This document shows, piece after piece, positions 18,994 through 30,870 of a DNA stretch of 64,000 nt (its first letter is position 1; each line of letters starts with the position of its first letter). Position numbers and translations under genes: made by a program. The notes beneath the pieces are model-generated. The model made no database searches and was not told the origin of the DNA. It was given only the letters and a program-made list of their open reading frames with translations. Origin of the DNA: Enoplolaimus lenunculus (lineage: Eukaryota; Nematoda; Enoplea; Enoplida; Thoracostomopsidae); the NCBI GenBank assembly GCA_030248215.1, contig JASANG010003005.1, positions 248,001 through 312,000 on the forward strand. The letters run 5' to 3'.

Positions 18994-19921
18994 AAGGGGA
19001 TATGGTAAATCAATTGCACAATACATAGACAACTCTTAAGCCTTTTTCGCCATGAGAAATTATGAATTTAATCAATATCAGGATAATTACATAATTTTTT
19101 GTTGTGATTTTGTTAAAGAGAACCCAAATAAGAACCGGGGTTATTATTTATACCCTTAATAAATACGAGTCTATATCTCTGATACAGTTCGTAAACTGGT
19201 AAAATATAGGCTTAGGCTTAGGAATATGGTTATAATAATGCGGCGCCCCTCTTTTTTACATCGGCCGCTAGATTTAAGGCCCCAACTCACAACTCCGTAT
19301 CTGTTCAATCCCGATGTCTGCTATCCAGCCTGAATTAACGAGCAACGCGGCCGGTAAACAAGTTTTACGTCTTAAAGCAACGCCTAAAAACCCTAACCTG
19401 CACTTTTTTGGTGTTAAAACCTTTAGAACTTTGCGCAAAATTGTTTCAAACTATTCAAGCTTACTCGCCGGAACTCTATCTACCAAGTAGATAAGCAACA
19501 TGAACTAAATTTAAATATCTAATAAATTTTTGTTTAATTAGCATTCCGTACAAAATATTCAACTCTGTATACGGTATTTTGAAGTGTTTTAAAACGTGCG
19601 AAATGCACTAGATTGTTCGAACGATTTTGCAGAAAAAAAACCAGCACCAACAACTATATATTTGAACTGCAGTAGCAATTTTTAAACTGCAATTCGCAAT
19701 ATAAGCTGACGCAATTGAATTAAAAAATGAACAGGTTTTTAAACAGTTTTTGACCGTTTGAGAGCTCTTGAAGTTCAGTTAAAAATACAGTTTCGAGAAA
19801 TTTTTTAGGCACCCGAAACGTTTTTTAGTCTTTCAAATAAGCTTAAAACTACATTCTAATTTGTTTACGGTGAATTTATTGAAATAGTTTTACAGTTTTG
19901 TGATTGATATATACATAAGTT
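18994..19921. other. Unassigned AT-rich stretch with a GGCC-family scrap
   Basis: Only a small subtype C scrap (19204-19264, AGGCTTAGGCTTAGGAATATGG .. TTTACATCGGCC) is recognisable. Confidence 0.45.
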
Positions 19922-20105
19922 GGCCATTGTTACTTTAAGGGGCGTAACAGTAGATTATACGCATTCCTAAGCTTAAGTCTAAGGCTAAGCGTTGCAAAAA
20001 TGTGTTCCTAAGCCTAAGCCTTAGTAAACAATTGTATCTAGGATCTAAACCCATTATTTTATAGATCCATCAGAAACCTGGACGCCCCTTAAAGTAAAAT
20101 GGGCC
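19922..20105. mobile_element. GGCC-family element, subtype B
   Basis: GGCCATTGTTACTTTAAGGG to CCCCTTAAAGTAAAATGGGCC around GCCTAA repeats and GCGTTGCAAAAATGTGTTCC. Confidence 0.8.
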
Positions 20106-20536
20106 ATTTGTTTTATCAGCTGAGAGTCTGCGATTCTCTTAGAAAAATCAGCGATCGTTGCTTTCACAAAAACACTAAATCGTTTAGCAATTGTGATTCT
20201 TTTTACTTAATATCACATAGCTAATGACCAGACTTAATATTGACAGCGGTTAATATTTTGGCTCTCTCAAAATCTAAAACCGGCTGTCTGATATTTGTTG
20301 TTTAAACCCTGTCTCAAGTATAGTAGACCGTGAAAAACTCAGTGCAATGTGTATTCGAATCCTAGCTTGAAATTAAATATTAAGGAAACATTTGTTTGAG
20401 AAATAGTTTAAACTAGTCAATGTGGTTGCAAATTTGCAATCCTAAAATATTCCTCACAAAACTTTTCACGAATGTGTTCTAATTTGCATATATATCCTAT
20501 GTCTTGTTTATATATCAAACAAATAAAATAATTACA

Positions 20537-20568
20537 GCTGGAACGTTGCCCAAAATACGTATGTGGGT
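20537..20568 (-). repeat. TACGTA-core short repeat, copy 1
   Basis: GCTGGAACGTTGCCCAAAATACGTATGTGG. Relatives lie at 33260, 36688, 39590 and 55424. Confidence 0.6.
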
Positions 20569-20654
20569 CATTTCTGCTTTAATTACATGGTTAAACACAC
20601 ACATTTGAAATTTGGTAACGTGCTTGTGGATAGAACTAACGAATAAAATAGGGT

Positions 20655-21039
20655 CAATTGTCCCATCTGTCCCAAGTCTCCCATCTGTCCCAATGTCCCG
20701 CTGTCCCATCTGTATATCTGTCCCAACTGTCCCATCTGTCCCTAGTGTTCCAACTGTCCCATTTGTCCCAACTGTCCCATCTGTCCCAACTATACTATCT
20801 GTCCCAAGTGTCCCAACTGTCCCGTCTGTTCCACTGTCCCATCTGTCCCGCTGTCCCATCTGTCCCAGCTGTCCCAACTGTCCCACTGTCTCATCTGTCC
20901 CAACTGTCCCGCTGTCCCAATTATATTTTTGGAATGTACTCCTGGTACATTGCTGTCACGGGAAAATGGGACGGGTACTCCTGGTATATTTCTATCCCGG
21001 GAAAATGGGACTGCCTTTAAAGTAACATTGGCCAGCCTA
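20655..21039. repeat. TGTCCC-unit array ending in a GGCC-family terminus
   Basis: About 270 bp of 10-bp-scale units (CATCTGTCCC / CAACTGTCCC / CGCTGTCCC), then two copies of CTCCTGGTA(C/T)ATT with CGGGAAAATGGGAC, and a right end TTTAAAGTAACATTGGCC as in subtype B. A matching left terminus is not evident. Confidence 0.7.
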
Positions 21040-21211
21040 AGTATAGTCTAAGCCTTAGTCTAAGGATAAGCTTATAAGTAAACCTCAGATTAAGCAAAAA
21101 ATAGACTTAAAATCACTTTATGTCGACTGATTCTTATGTGCCAACCTAATTTTTATAGCTGGCTTCCGCTTGGTTCATGTTCGCCTACTGGTTGTTTTTT
21201 TATGATTTTAA

Positions 21212-21459
21212 GGCCGTCGTCCCGGTTTCTGATGGGTCTGTAAAACAGTAGGCTTACATTCTAGACTACATTTTTTGCTTAGGCTTAGGTTTAGGCTTAC
21301 ACTTAGGCTTAGGCTTAGGCTTAGACTTTGGCTTAGACTTAGGCTTAGGCTTAGACTTAGGCTTAGGCTTAGACTTTGGCTTAGGCTTAGACTTAGACTT
21401 AGGCTTAGGCTTAGAAATACGCTTAATCTACTGTTACGGCCCTAAAAGTAACATTGGCC
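21212..21459. mobile_element. GGCC-family element, subtype B, TTAGGC-rich
   Basis: The left part starts GGCCGTCGTCCCGGTTTCTG. TTAGGC/TTAGAC repeats fill 21275-21420, and the right end is CCCTAAAAGTAACATTGGCC. A further TTAGGC-like scrap lies at 21035-21115. Confidence 0.75.
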
Positions 21460-21989
21460 AGCTTTTGCATACATTTTCTACATCCTTGTAAACAATGATC
21501 CATTATGTTTATCCGTTTCATTTGTGCTGTAAAATGCAGTAACTTTTTATCCGATCGAAAAAAATGTTTTGTAAAAAATCTTGTATTTGAAAACTTGAAC
21601 ATCTGCAAAATACAACTTGTGCCACCAAACATCATCGTTCTTAATCTTACAAAAAACACTCTAAAACAACAAGTTTGTGGCCATTTTGGAAGCCAGCGAA
21701 TGTTTCGAAGCTTTTTTTTTAAATGTTTCAAATGTTAAGTTTTAATATTTTTATTTTAGACTTTTAATTGTAGCGCTGAAGTAACGCAACGTTTCAGTTT
21801 CATTATTTGGAATTGTTTGTTATTTGATGCAATAAAAGTAAACGTTGCACCAATACTTGGCGCAACGACACCCACTAAAAATATACTTAAAATTAAGTAA
21901 AAACTGTTGACGAATTATAAGTGTCGGTTTTTACTTTACAATGGTGCTTGGCAAAGTTTTATTTAATTTTAAGCAAACACAAGATTCTT

Positions 21990-22334
21990 AGCTTTACATT
22001 TACTTAATTAATCAGGAAATGACAGCAGTACCGGCATTACAACTATCCGTTTAGTTAAACGTTTTTTGCCTTGCATCAAAACCTTGAGCGATAATGCAAG
22101 GTAATCCTTTGGAATGTTACTTTCAAAACTTAAGTTCGGTTTCGAACTCAGGTTTGTTTGGTCGTATAGTTATTTATGCGCTACAATTAAGAGTAATTGA
22201 CATTTATTGACTCTAATTAGGGTTTAGGGACTCTATCCGCTTACGGATTCTTATTAGGGATACGGATTCCTATTGATTGGGACTCAAAATGGGGACCTCC
22301 TCTTATTATCCCCTTCTTATTTGGGTCACTACAA
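21990..22334 (+). mobile_element. ATCCGCTTACGGA-family element
   Basis: The sequence runs from the ACCTTGAGCGATAATGCAAG block through CTCTATCCGCTTACGGATTC to a right end GGGTCACTACAAT. Same layout as 57000-57388. Confidence 0.65.
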
Positions 22335-22408
22335 TATCCACATAATTTTAGCAAAGATTTAGATTTGGAACACTTATACTTAAAAAAGTAGTCAAATATA
22401 ACCATAAA

Positions 22409-22706
22409 ACCCCATTCACACGTGCAAGTTTTTGCACCGACAACTCGCAGTTGCAACTTGCACTAAATACTTGAAGCTGCAACTGTTTTCAAAAGAACAT
22501 TTCGACTGACCAATCAAACTGCAGGTGCAATAAATTCAAGCGACTTGCAACTGCGTTCAAAGGTGCGAATTAAATTCAATACAATAAATTCCAGTGAATA
22601 ATTAGCAGCTGCAACAAATTCAAAGTTGCTTTGTGATCAAACTTGCGCGTGCAAGTTGCACGTGCAAGTTTTTGCAGCAAAAACTTGCACGTGAAAATAC
22701 GGCTTT
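22409..22706. mobile_element. CACACGTGCAAG-family foldback, copy 2
   Basis: ACCCCATTCACACGTGCAAG to CTTGCACGTGAAAATACGGCT, palindromic, same interior as 14202-14498. Confidence 0.7.
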
Positions 22707-23002
22707 AACGTGGAGTGTTTTTTATAGAGTACTAGAGAAATCGCACGTCGGACGCTTTTCTTACGCTTAAAATTCATTTTTCGCGGTGAAATCTAATCAA
22801 ATTAAAGACAGCTGTCTGATTTACTACTATACTGCCTAAAATAGTGAAAAACTTAAAACAGACAGCGTAATGCGATCGTTCACTGAATGAATTTCACTAT
22901 GACAACTTCGTACAAGCAATCATGATTCTTTTTAAGCAACAGTATCAAGAGACAAGGGATGAATTTTGTAACGCATGCAAGCAGACAATCTATCCACACC
23001 GC

Positions 23003-23193
23003 GGTCAATGTTACTTTAAGGGGCGTAACAGTAGATTAAGCGTATTCCTAAACCTAAGCCTAATGGTAAGCGTTGCAAAAAACGGGTTCCTAAGCCTAAG
23101 CCTAAGCCTAAGCAAAAAACGTAAACTAGAATCTAAACTTACTATTTTATAGACCCACCACAAACCTGGACGCCCCTTAAAGTAACATGGGCC
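23003..23193. mobile_element. GGCC-family element, subtype B
   Basis: GGTCAATGTTACTTTAAGGG to CCCCTTAAAGTAACATGGGCC. It abuts an ATCCGCTTACGGA-family piece with no spacer. Confidence 0.8.
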
Positions 23194-23309
23194 AGGGACT
23201 CTATCCGCTTACGGACCCTTATTAGGGATACGGACTCCTGTTGATTGGGACTCAAAATGGGGATTCCCCTCTTATTGTCCCTTCCTCCTCTTATTCGGGG
23301 CACTACAGT
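23194..23309 (+). mobile_element. ATCCGCTTACGGA-family element, 3' part only
   Basis: GGGACTCTATCCGCTTACGG .. GGGACTCAAAATGGGGATTC .. TTCGGGGCACTACAG. The upstream half of the family is absent. Confidence 0.7.
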
Positions 23310-23927
23310 TACTTAAACTAGCTATGTAGCCAGATTGTAGTTTCTTCACAAGTTGCACTATAAATAAGCCGGAAAAAACGGCATTCCAGAATGAACTATG
23401 TTTATTTTCGGAATGGTTTTTGTTCTGGAAACTACTACGGTTGGTTCGATATGTGAACTAATGCAAGTCTGCAACTGTTGTTATATTTCTACAATGACGC
23501 GAGTGTTCTGGCATTTTCTACGTATGATGCCAGCTACTATGCTGCGTACTACAGCGCTTAAAGACTGGTTGAAATGTGATAAATGGCTTGCGGTGTTTAA
23601 TTATATGTATTTTGCGTTATAACGGTGTATTGACAGGGACGGCTTTGGGATAGTCGTGACCTACTCTCAAACAGGCCTGAGGGGATCCCAATAATATATT
23701 TACAGCTCAATAACTTTGTGGTCCGCAAAAAAATTTTAAGCTTGCCAGGATGGGACCAAAAAGAGTCAGGGGTTCCTCAATCGGGGCTGCTTGGCAGGCG
23801 CTTCCGCCGGCACTGTTTATTGAGTTGAGTTTCCCTTGAGTTCTGATTCCGAGTTGGCAGATACGGTTTAAACTGTGGTTTGCAGTGCGAACTGTTTTAA
23901 GTAGTATTAAATCTGGACGGACGTAAG

Positions 23928-24052
23928 GGTCCATGTATATAACAGGACCGGATCGTTTTCCGGAGGGGCTACAATAGTTAGGCTTAGTGCTTAGACTTAG
24001 GCTTAGGAATATGCTTTATACTACTGTTCCGGCCCTGTTCTATACATTGGCC
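23928..24052. mobile_element. GGCC-family element, subtype A, with exact 8-bp duplication
   Basis: GGTCCATGTATATAACAGG to CCTGTTCTATACATTGGCC. At 125 bp it is the shortest full copy. GACGTAAG is exactly duplicated at 23920-23927 and 24053-24060. Confidence 0.9.
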
Positions 24053-24133
24053 GACGTAAGTACAATTTATGCCGTTTGTTGTTCTATTCTTATATTTAGT
24101 TTAAATTACATTTTAACAATCCCGTTGTGTTTA

Positions 24134-24913
24134 TTATGTAAAATATGCTCCCGAAGTTAAACTTTCCATGACTAAAACGTTTCGGGGTATCTTGACAAAA
24201 ATGATTTCTCTTGTATTGTCAAATCGCGAACCCTGAACCTGATATGGGGCCAAACATCGTGTCTGTTCGACCTTTGTGTTTGTTATTTCGTCGCAAAAAG
24301 CGTTGGGTTAAAATCAAAAACAACAGTCGAAAATTTGGCTACATTCTCGACATGGCCGTTTTTGTACTCCACGTCTGACTTAACCCCGAAAGTTTGACAT
24401 TTTGTATTTATTTCAGCAAAACATTTTGCAAGAAATGTGTTAATACGACAATCAAGATATTCTGGTCAAAAATTCTGTGCTGATTGGAAAAAATTGCCAG
24501 TTTTACAGGTTTGTAATTAATCCGCCTGGTTCATAAGCTACAAAACCAATTTTCTCGATTGATCTCGGCCAAACGCGGAAAAACGGATATCCCTTCCCGA
24601 GACGAGTTCCTGTGTACGCTGCTGTCACACTTGTGAGAGTTTTAGTTGGCACAAAAGGTACCCGTTCGAAATCAAATCTGTCAAAGACAATTGTATCGGA
24701 ATATGCTATGATTTACTCAAAAACATTCAGGTTTTTGAGGCCGTCTAGTGCTTTTTTTCGACTTTCTGAGAGAATATCGTTGAGCTTTTAAAACCGCAGC
24801 TGTTGCTTGACACATCGACCATCGATCTTGTAAAATATCAAACGTAAATGACGGATCGAGGTAACAGTTGTTTTTGACTTTCTCAACCTCGGTCGTCATA
24901 AACAGATCAGGAG
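24134..24913 (-). pseudogene. Broken protein-coding remnant, family unknown
   Basis: About 780 bp on the - strand reads as protein-like sequence in more than one frame. The upstream part holds CYLDPSFTFDILQDRWSM; the middle holds GKGYPFFRVWPRSIEKIGF with an FDRFDFERVPFVPTKTLTSV motif; the later part holds VKSDVEYKNGHVENVAKF. The mix of aromatic, charged and Gly residues and the even codon use are unlike the repeat-made frames elsewhere. The upstream border is a GAGTC-family insertion at 24918. I cannot name the family; a faint likeness to a small beta-sandwich lectin fold is only a guess. Some frame changes might be introns. Confidence 0.35.
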
Positions 24914-24917
24914 CGTA

Positions 24918-25116
24918 CACTACAAAAAATGGTGAGTCAAATTGACTCGCTTCGAAATAGGCTTTTCCTGACAACACAAACTGAGTCAAAATTTGACTCC
25001 GCCTGAGTTAAATTCAACTCAATTTGACTCTGGCGGAATCGAATTTTGACTCAGTTAGTGTAGTCAGGAAAAACCTATTTCGGAGAAAGTCAATTTGACT
25101 CACCATTTTTTGCAGT
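24918..25116. mobile_element. GAGTC-family element
   Basis: CACTACAAAAAATGGTGAGT to ACTCACCATTTTTTGCAGT, TA on the left. Inserted at the edge of the coding remnant. Confidence 0.8.
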
Positions 25117-25277
25117 CCATAACAGTAAAAATTTATTTGAACCTGTTGTTTAAAAATAAATTTAAGGAAAAGATTTATTGTGTACAACGTTGCGCGGGCA
25201 AAACTAACGACCAATCATACTTTAGAAATACAATAAGGAACTTTATCAAAAACCAGAAAGTTCAACAAATTATTATG

Positions 25278-25429
25278 CACTGTAAAAGATGGGGAGTCAA
25301 ATTGACTCTCTTCGAAATAGGCTTTCCCTGACTATTCAAACTGAGTCAAAATTCGACTCCGCCTATGGTGGAGTCGAATTTGACTCAGTTTGAGCCGCCC
25401 TGTAGAGCCACTTACTATTTTTTGCAGTG
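25278..25429. mobile_element. GAGTC-family element, internally shortened
   Basis: CACTGTAAAAGATGGGGAGT to TATTTTTTGCAGTG, with a reduced centre. Confidence 0.75.
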
Positions 25430-25568
25430 GAGCCAACATTTCTGTACACCAAAGCGAAACAAAATTAAGAGAAACTATGCAGTAAATCTGATCATCAGAA
25501 TACAAAGCTCTTGATTTGCATACTGAAACCAAAAACGTGTGCTTTTAAAATCATTTTGGTTTTGTGCA

Positions 25569-25730
25569 GGCTCGTAGCCATCTCACCTTGCTAGGAAGGG
25601 CTAAAAAATTTTCAGGATGGGCATTCAAGGGTTTTCAATGAGTAATACAAGCAGGGTTGAAAACTTTCTATTTGGGGCCGAAATATTTCAGGGGGGGCTG
25701 AGCCCCCCTGGCCCTCCCTTGGCTGCGGGC
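25569..25730. mobile_element. GTAGCC-family element
   Basis: GGCTCGTAGCCATCTCACCT, CAAGGGTTTTCAATGAGTAA, GGGGGGCTGAGCCCCCC, TTGGCTGCGGGC. Confidence 0.8.
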
Positions 25731-25916
25731 GCAGTTTTGTGACCTTTCATTTTTCAATATATGAAAATATTTTGATTCTTCGTAATGTTATTCTATAAAG
25801 CCGGTTAAAATTGCTTATTTCTTTGATCAGAAACTTCGCGATGGGATAAACATCCATCCACTATTTATATCGCTGCATACGCCGCTGAAATCCGTACCGG
25901 ATGGAAACGCGCACGC

Positions 25917-26076
25917 CTGTAGCCAGATAATTAACATATTTGGGGGGTGTAAAAATTTCGGGGATTTCAAAGATTTCAGATGGTATATAATAATAGTGGT
26001 TAAATGGTTTTACAAGGTATAGGCATTTTGGCAGGAGACCTGATAGTTATCTGGGCCCCCTCTGGCTATGGGCCTG
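25917..26076. mobile_element. GTAGCC-type relative
   Basis: CCTGTAGCCAGATAATTAAC .. AGTTATCTGGGCCCCCTCTGGCTATGGGCC. Ends resemble the GTAGCC family; the centre differs. Confidence 0.5.
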
Positions 26077-26439
26077 TAAGGGCATAGATTCCTTTACTCG
26101 TTCAAGGAAGTCTTATTTTGCGATGCACCAATTACTACAGAACAATCATTGGTCAGCAGAGGTTTTTAAAGTCGCTAAAGCATTTGAAATATTTCAAATT
26201 TGTATATTTTTGTTTTTATGGTCGTGGAACTTACACGACCGGAAGATCTACTGTATAAATTTTAAAGAATTCAACACAAATCACATGGTTTTTGATGACA
26301 ATTTTACGATTTATTGTTTGTTCTTGGCGTTTTCAAATGATGTCTGATTTTAAATGTCAATTGTGTTGCTAGTCTTTGGCAGCTGCTTTCGTGTATTTTC
26401 TGTCGTAATCACAGATTAAGCTGACGGAAGTGTCGGGGT

Positions 26440-26944
26440 TCACTTGACAGCCTATTTCTAAGCTTAAGCGAAAGCTTAAGCAAGCCTACGCGTAAGGATG
26501 AGCCTATTTCTAAGCTTAACCCTAAGCCTAAGCTTAAGCAAGCCTACGCGTAAGGATGAGCCTATTTCTAAGCTTAACCCTAAGCCTAAGCTTAATCAAG
26601 CCTACGCGTAAGGATGAGCCTATTTCTAAGCCTAAGCCTAAGCCTAAGCCTAAGCCTAAGCCTAAGCCTACGCGTAAGGATGAGCCTATTTCTAAGCTTA
26701 ACCCTAAGCCTAAGCTTAAGCAAGCCTACGCGTAAGGATAAGCCTATTTCTAAGCTTAACCATAAGCCTAAGCTTAATCAAGCCTACGCGTAAGGATGAG
26801 CCTATTTCTAAGCCTAAGCCTAAGCCTAAGCCTATTCCTAAACCTAAGCCTAAACCTAAAGCAAAAATGTAAGTCTAAAGTTTAAACTAACTCTATTACA
26901 GCATCGCAGACAAACGATTCGGATCTGTTCTATACATGGGTTCA
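26440..26944. mobile_element. GGCC-family element with a ~55-bp higher-order TTAGGC array
   Basis: About seven units of AAGCCTACGCGTAAGGATGA + GCCTATTTCTAAGCTTAACC + CTAAGCC repeats, then TTTAAACTAACTCTATTACA and a right end CTGTTCTATACATGGG. The left end is not recognisable. Confidence 0.75.
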
Positions 26945-27349
26945 TTTGAGAATATGGCCACATATTCAACAGGCTCCCATTACATCACAATGGTGCCTTA
27001 CGGTATAACCGTTGTCAGCGTCGAGAGAGTGATTAATTTCTCGTTACCGGAGAAATTTTGCTTTTTGATTTGCGCGTGCAGTTTTCACTAATAATCGTTT
27101 ATGGCTCGTAATGGTGTTGTTACTAAATAATATTGCGTATTAAGTTTTGACGTTTTGGCGCACATTTTCCATCTTCTTGTTTGTTTTGATTTCAAAATGA
27201 ATGGCGTCGTTTTGAAACCGGGAAACTGTATTTTTGTTCGGCAACGGTAAATGACCGAACGAGGCCGTTCGTTTGAACATTTTTGAGATTAGCAAGTTGA
27301 ACCTGCTGAAACGTTTGGTTTTGTAAAACTTTGAAAAATTGTACCACTG

Positions 27350-27601
27350 CACTGTAAAATTCCAATGAGTTGATTGTACCAATCAGCTAGCGAGTGAGTT
27401 ATTCTGAATTAAAATCAGTATCCATTAACTCACTCAGAGTTGAGTTGATTCTCTTTCTGAGTTGAATTGACTCTGGGTGAGTTGATTAAATTACTCAGGA
27501 CGAATTGAATCAACTCAAAATTTTGAGTTCTGATAGTCCTAACTCAGTCAGAGTGATTCAACTCATTCTGAGTTAAAATCAACTCATTGAAATTTAAAGT
27601 G
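27350..27601. mobile_element. GAGTTGATTAATCAACTC-family element
   Basis: CACTGTAAAATTCCAATGAG to AAATTTAAAGTG, long palindrome made of GAGTTGA/TCAACTC. Shares the CACTGTAAA end with the GAGTC family. Confidence 0.8.
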
Positions 27602-27977
27602 TGCCCAAAATGACGTATCCATGAGCTGGGGGATGTATCTCCCTGGCCCCGTTAAGCCGAAAGTTTTGTGATGCAAATATTCTGTGTATATATTCACGGT
27701 GTGTTTTCTAGCCTAAATTGGTGGAAAATACGAAGGATTAATAAAGAGAAAAAATTGGTGCCGTCGACGAAATTGGCATATGTTCCAAAATTTTGATGAA
27801 CCGCACTTAAAAGGTATTTACATTTTGAGAAGACACAAGAGTCCTCAGACCCACTCTGAAGATCTCTCATTCTGCAGAGAATACCGATGCCAAATCGGCT
27901 CCACACCTGGTATATCGGTACCTCCTACCCAATACAGAAAGTGCGTCCGTCAGGCAAAACGGCAACACGATCTCATA

Positions 27978-28107
27978 CACTGTAAAAAAGGGGAGTCAAA
28001 TTGACTCCATCGGAAACAGGCGGCTTTTCCTGACTACACAAACTGAGTCAAATTTGACTCCGCCAGAGTCAAATTCAATTCAATTTGACTCCGCATTTTT
28101 TACAGTG
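27978..28107. mobile_element. GAGTC-family element, short
   Basis: CACTGTAAAAAAGGGGAGTC to CCGCATTTTTTACAGTG, TA on the left. Confidence 0.75.
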
Positions 28108-28511
28108 CACAGTTTGTATTTTTGTTTAGTTATAAGCGATTTTTGGCAAAAGTAACTTACCAAATTTTGCTACGAGATAACTCAACCAAATTTTACCATT
28201 AAAATCATTTGAAAATTAGGAAGTTTTTTGACCATAGAATGAGGCTAGCCGTTACTGTGGTATACAGAAATTCACAAGGGCGTGTAACCCATGTTATCTC
28301 TATATATTGGTGTCGTGTACGTTGCACCACAGGTAAAATTTTTCATTTCTATTATCAGTCAAATTCATCAAATTTCATGAATTCGTGGGAAGAACACAAA
28401 ATTTAACGTTGTAAAATTACTGGTGAAGTAAAATGAGCACCGGTTGCCGTAGGTCTTTAAGCTGAGGCATAGATAGCTGGCACAAAACTTAGCCAAATGC
28501 TTAGGTATTTG

Positions 28512-28675
28512 TGCCCGTAACCAAGAGGGTGCCAGGGGGCGCTCAGTCCTCCTGGAACCAATTTGCCTTCCCCTAGAAAATTTTCATCATTTGCCTGTAA
28601 GTCATTGAAAATCCTTGTACACCCCTCCTGAAAATTTTTTAGCCCCCCTAGCAAGGTGAGATGGCTACAAGCCTG
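28512..28675. mobile_element. GTAGCC-family element
   Basis: GCCCGTAACCAAGAGGG .. GGGCGCTCAGTCCTCCTGG .. GCAAGGTGAGATGGCTACAA. Confidence 0.7.
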
Positions 28676-28988
28676 TAGGTATTTAGGTGTATGACTTTTC
28701 CTAAGAATTAATTTTAGTTCACAGTGTACATCTACGCAACCGCTGTACAAAAGCTCGACGTTGTTATCAATTCATTATTTGTAATAGCAACATCGGCTTC
28801 GATATTAAGCGGTGACAGTATTAGTGTTTCATAAAATATACAAAATATATTCGTTATCTGGCAATTTGATAGCGGCGATAAAGCTTAAGACTATACAAAT
28901 ATTTTGGTTGTCTCAAATGTAAAATTAGCAACTAAAGCGTGGTGTATCTCGAATCCGTTGTATTTGAATAAATGTTGCCGCCTAATCA

Positions 28989-29136
28989 GGCCCGTAGCCA
29001 GCTCACCTTGGTAGGAGATGGAGGTTGCAAATTTTTACAAGTGGGGCAAACAACTTACAAGCAAGGTTGAAAATTTTGAGGCTAAAATTTTTCCATGGGG
29101 CTGAGACAACCCTGGCTCTCCGTTGGCTACGGGTCC
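28989..29136. mobile_element. GTAGCC-family element
   Basis: GGCCCGTAGCCAGCTCACCT .. CCGTTGGCTACGGGTCC. A clean inverted pair. Confidence 0.8.
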
Positions 29137-29482
29137 ACAATTAATAATTTAAATATAAACACATTTTAATCGAACAAAGCCAGACCATGTTTTTTGATGT
29201 AGCGAAAATAATATGCTAATATCATTTTTTGCCATTATCAGCTTACGGTTTAAAGTTATCAAGTTAATTAAGAAGGTATTACATAGTTATCGGTGCTTAA
29301 GCCTATATTATTATCAAAGGTGTTATATAAATTTCAATTTATTAAAATTTTCGCTTTGACATTTTTGTCCTAATGTGATTTTATATAGAGGATGTGCAAC
29401 TGCTACAGGTCAACAAACCGGTGCTGTAGCCCGGTGTAATGCCCATACTCTCGATGGAGGTGTCATTTTTTAACCATCGACG

Positions 29483-29645
29483 GGCCCGCAGACAGGGGGA
29501 ACCAGGATGGATCTGCCCCCTTTGGAAAAATTTTCGCCCTCAATAGAAAAATTTCAAACCTTGCTTGTAAAGTCAACGAAAACCCTTGTATGCGCTTCCT
29601 GAAAAAGTCTTAGCCTCCCCTAACCAGATGAGCTGGCTACGGGCC
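29483..29645. mobile_element. GTAGCC-family element
   Basis: GGCCCGCAGACAGGGGG .. CCAGATGAGCTGGCTACGGG. Confidence 0.7.
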
Positions 29646-29868
29646 TGACCATCGAACGGCAACGTTTGCTGATTGGCCACAATGTCGATATTGGTTTTGT
29701 CCTTCTTTTAATGTAGAGTCTGAGTACCGGAGCTACAGGTCGCTTGGTTGAAACGCTCGAAAGGGGCCTGAGCTGAAATCAACACGGCGTTTGAAGATAA
29801 ATATCAATTTTGAAACCCCACTGAACCCAAGACTACAGTTTTACAAGATGCGCGAGTACAAATAAATG

Positions 29869-30033
29869 GGCCCATGTATAGAAAAGGGGCCGGAACAGTA
29901 GTTTAAGCATATTCCTCAGCATAAGTCTAAGCCTAAGCCTATGAATGAGCCTAAGCAAAAAATTAGTCTAAAGCTTAAACTGACTGTTATATCTCCTCCG
30001 GACAACGATCCGACCCTGTTCTATAGATGGGCC
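29869..30033. mobile_element. GGCC-family element, subtype A
   Basis: GGCCCATGTATAGAAAAGGGG to CCCTGTTCTATAGATGGGCC around GCCTAA repeats. Confidence 0.8.
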
Positions 30034-30049
30034 GATTATTTCAAGGTTT

Positions 30050-30216
30050 AAGTGGTACTATTCCTAAGCATAAGTCTAAGCTTAAGCCTAAGCGTATGAA
30101 TGAGCCTATTCCTAAGCGTAAGCCTAAGCCTAAGCTAAAAAAATTAGTCTAAACCTTAAACGGACTCTATTATAAGCGCTCCGGAAAACGATCCGACCCT
30201 GTTCGATACATGGACC
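30050..30216. mobile_element. GGCC-family element, subtype A, left end lost
   Basis: TATTCCTAAGCATAAGTC .. ACGATCCGACCCTGTTCGATACATGGACC. It may be a tandem partial duplicate of the neighbouring copy at 29869. Confidence 0.7.
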
Positions 30217-30572
30217 AACAAATGTGTCTCGCTTACTCGCGGTATTTGTTCAACTGGTGCCCTCGAAGTTCATTCTTAGAACCAATAATCACCACTCTGG
30301 TGCAAAATGAACCTTTTTGTAATTTAAAGGGACCGAAGTATAACTTTAGAAGCAGGCTGGGGCAGCCATCTATTTGACGCCAACAATTCACTATGAAACG
30401 CCCAAAATACATAAATGTCGGCAATTAATCATTGATCGACAGTTTACGCAGTGTAATTATTGCTTTTTAGGCAAAATTTCATTACAATTATTAATGTATA
30501 ATTTCTTTCTTTGATGCCATAATTGCATTTTTTATGCATGCTTTATGTCTATCAGTTGCGGATTATTCAGAG

Positions 30573-30870
30573 GCGCCGAGGGTGGCGTACGGACCTCTGT
30601 CAGAAATTTTTTTGTGATAAAATCGTAAGGTCCCTCTAGCTTACAATTATTCCACTGAGAAAATGTTTTTGTGTTTTTGTGATAAAACCTTACAATTTTT
30701 CGCCGTGGACAATTTTGGGCGATAAAATGATAAGGTCGCTTCTATACAAGTTTTCCTCTAAGAAACATTTTTTGGTGATAAAATGATAAGGTCCCTACCT
30801 TACAATTTTTGCGTTTCAGAACATTTGCCATCCCGCCCGCCCCGTTAGAAATTTTTGCATCCGCCTCTGA
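30573..30870. mobile_element. AGAGGCG foldback-like element
   Basis: CAGAGGCGCCGAGGG at the left and CCGCCTCTGACG at the right. The interior repeats GTGATAAAA(T/C)..TAAGGTCCCT four times. Confidence 0.5.

Noticed and set aside
23398-23622. 74-codon open frame with hydrophobic segments
   Set aside because: Alternative frames over the same bases look equally protein-like, so no frame stands out.
26440-26944. A true telomere or telomere-fusion point
   Set aside because: The TTAGGC-type runs are short, interrupted by element-specific spacers, and end in GGCC-family termini; the same pattern recurs throughout the window.
27780-28004. 74-codon open frame (Arg/His/Ser-rich)
   Set aside because: It runs into a GAGTC-family element and has no recognisable family or splice context.
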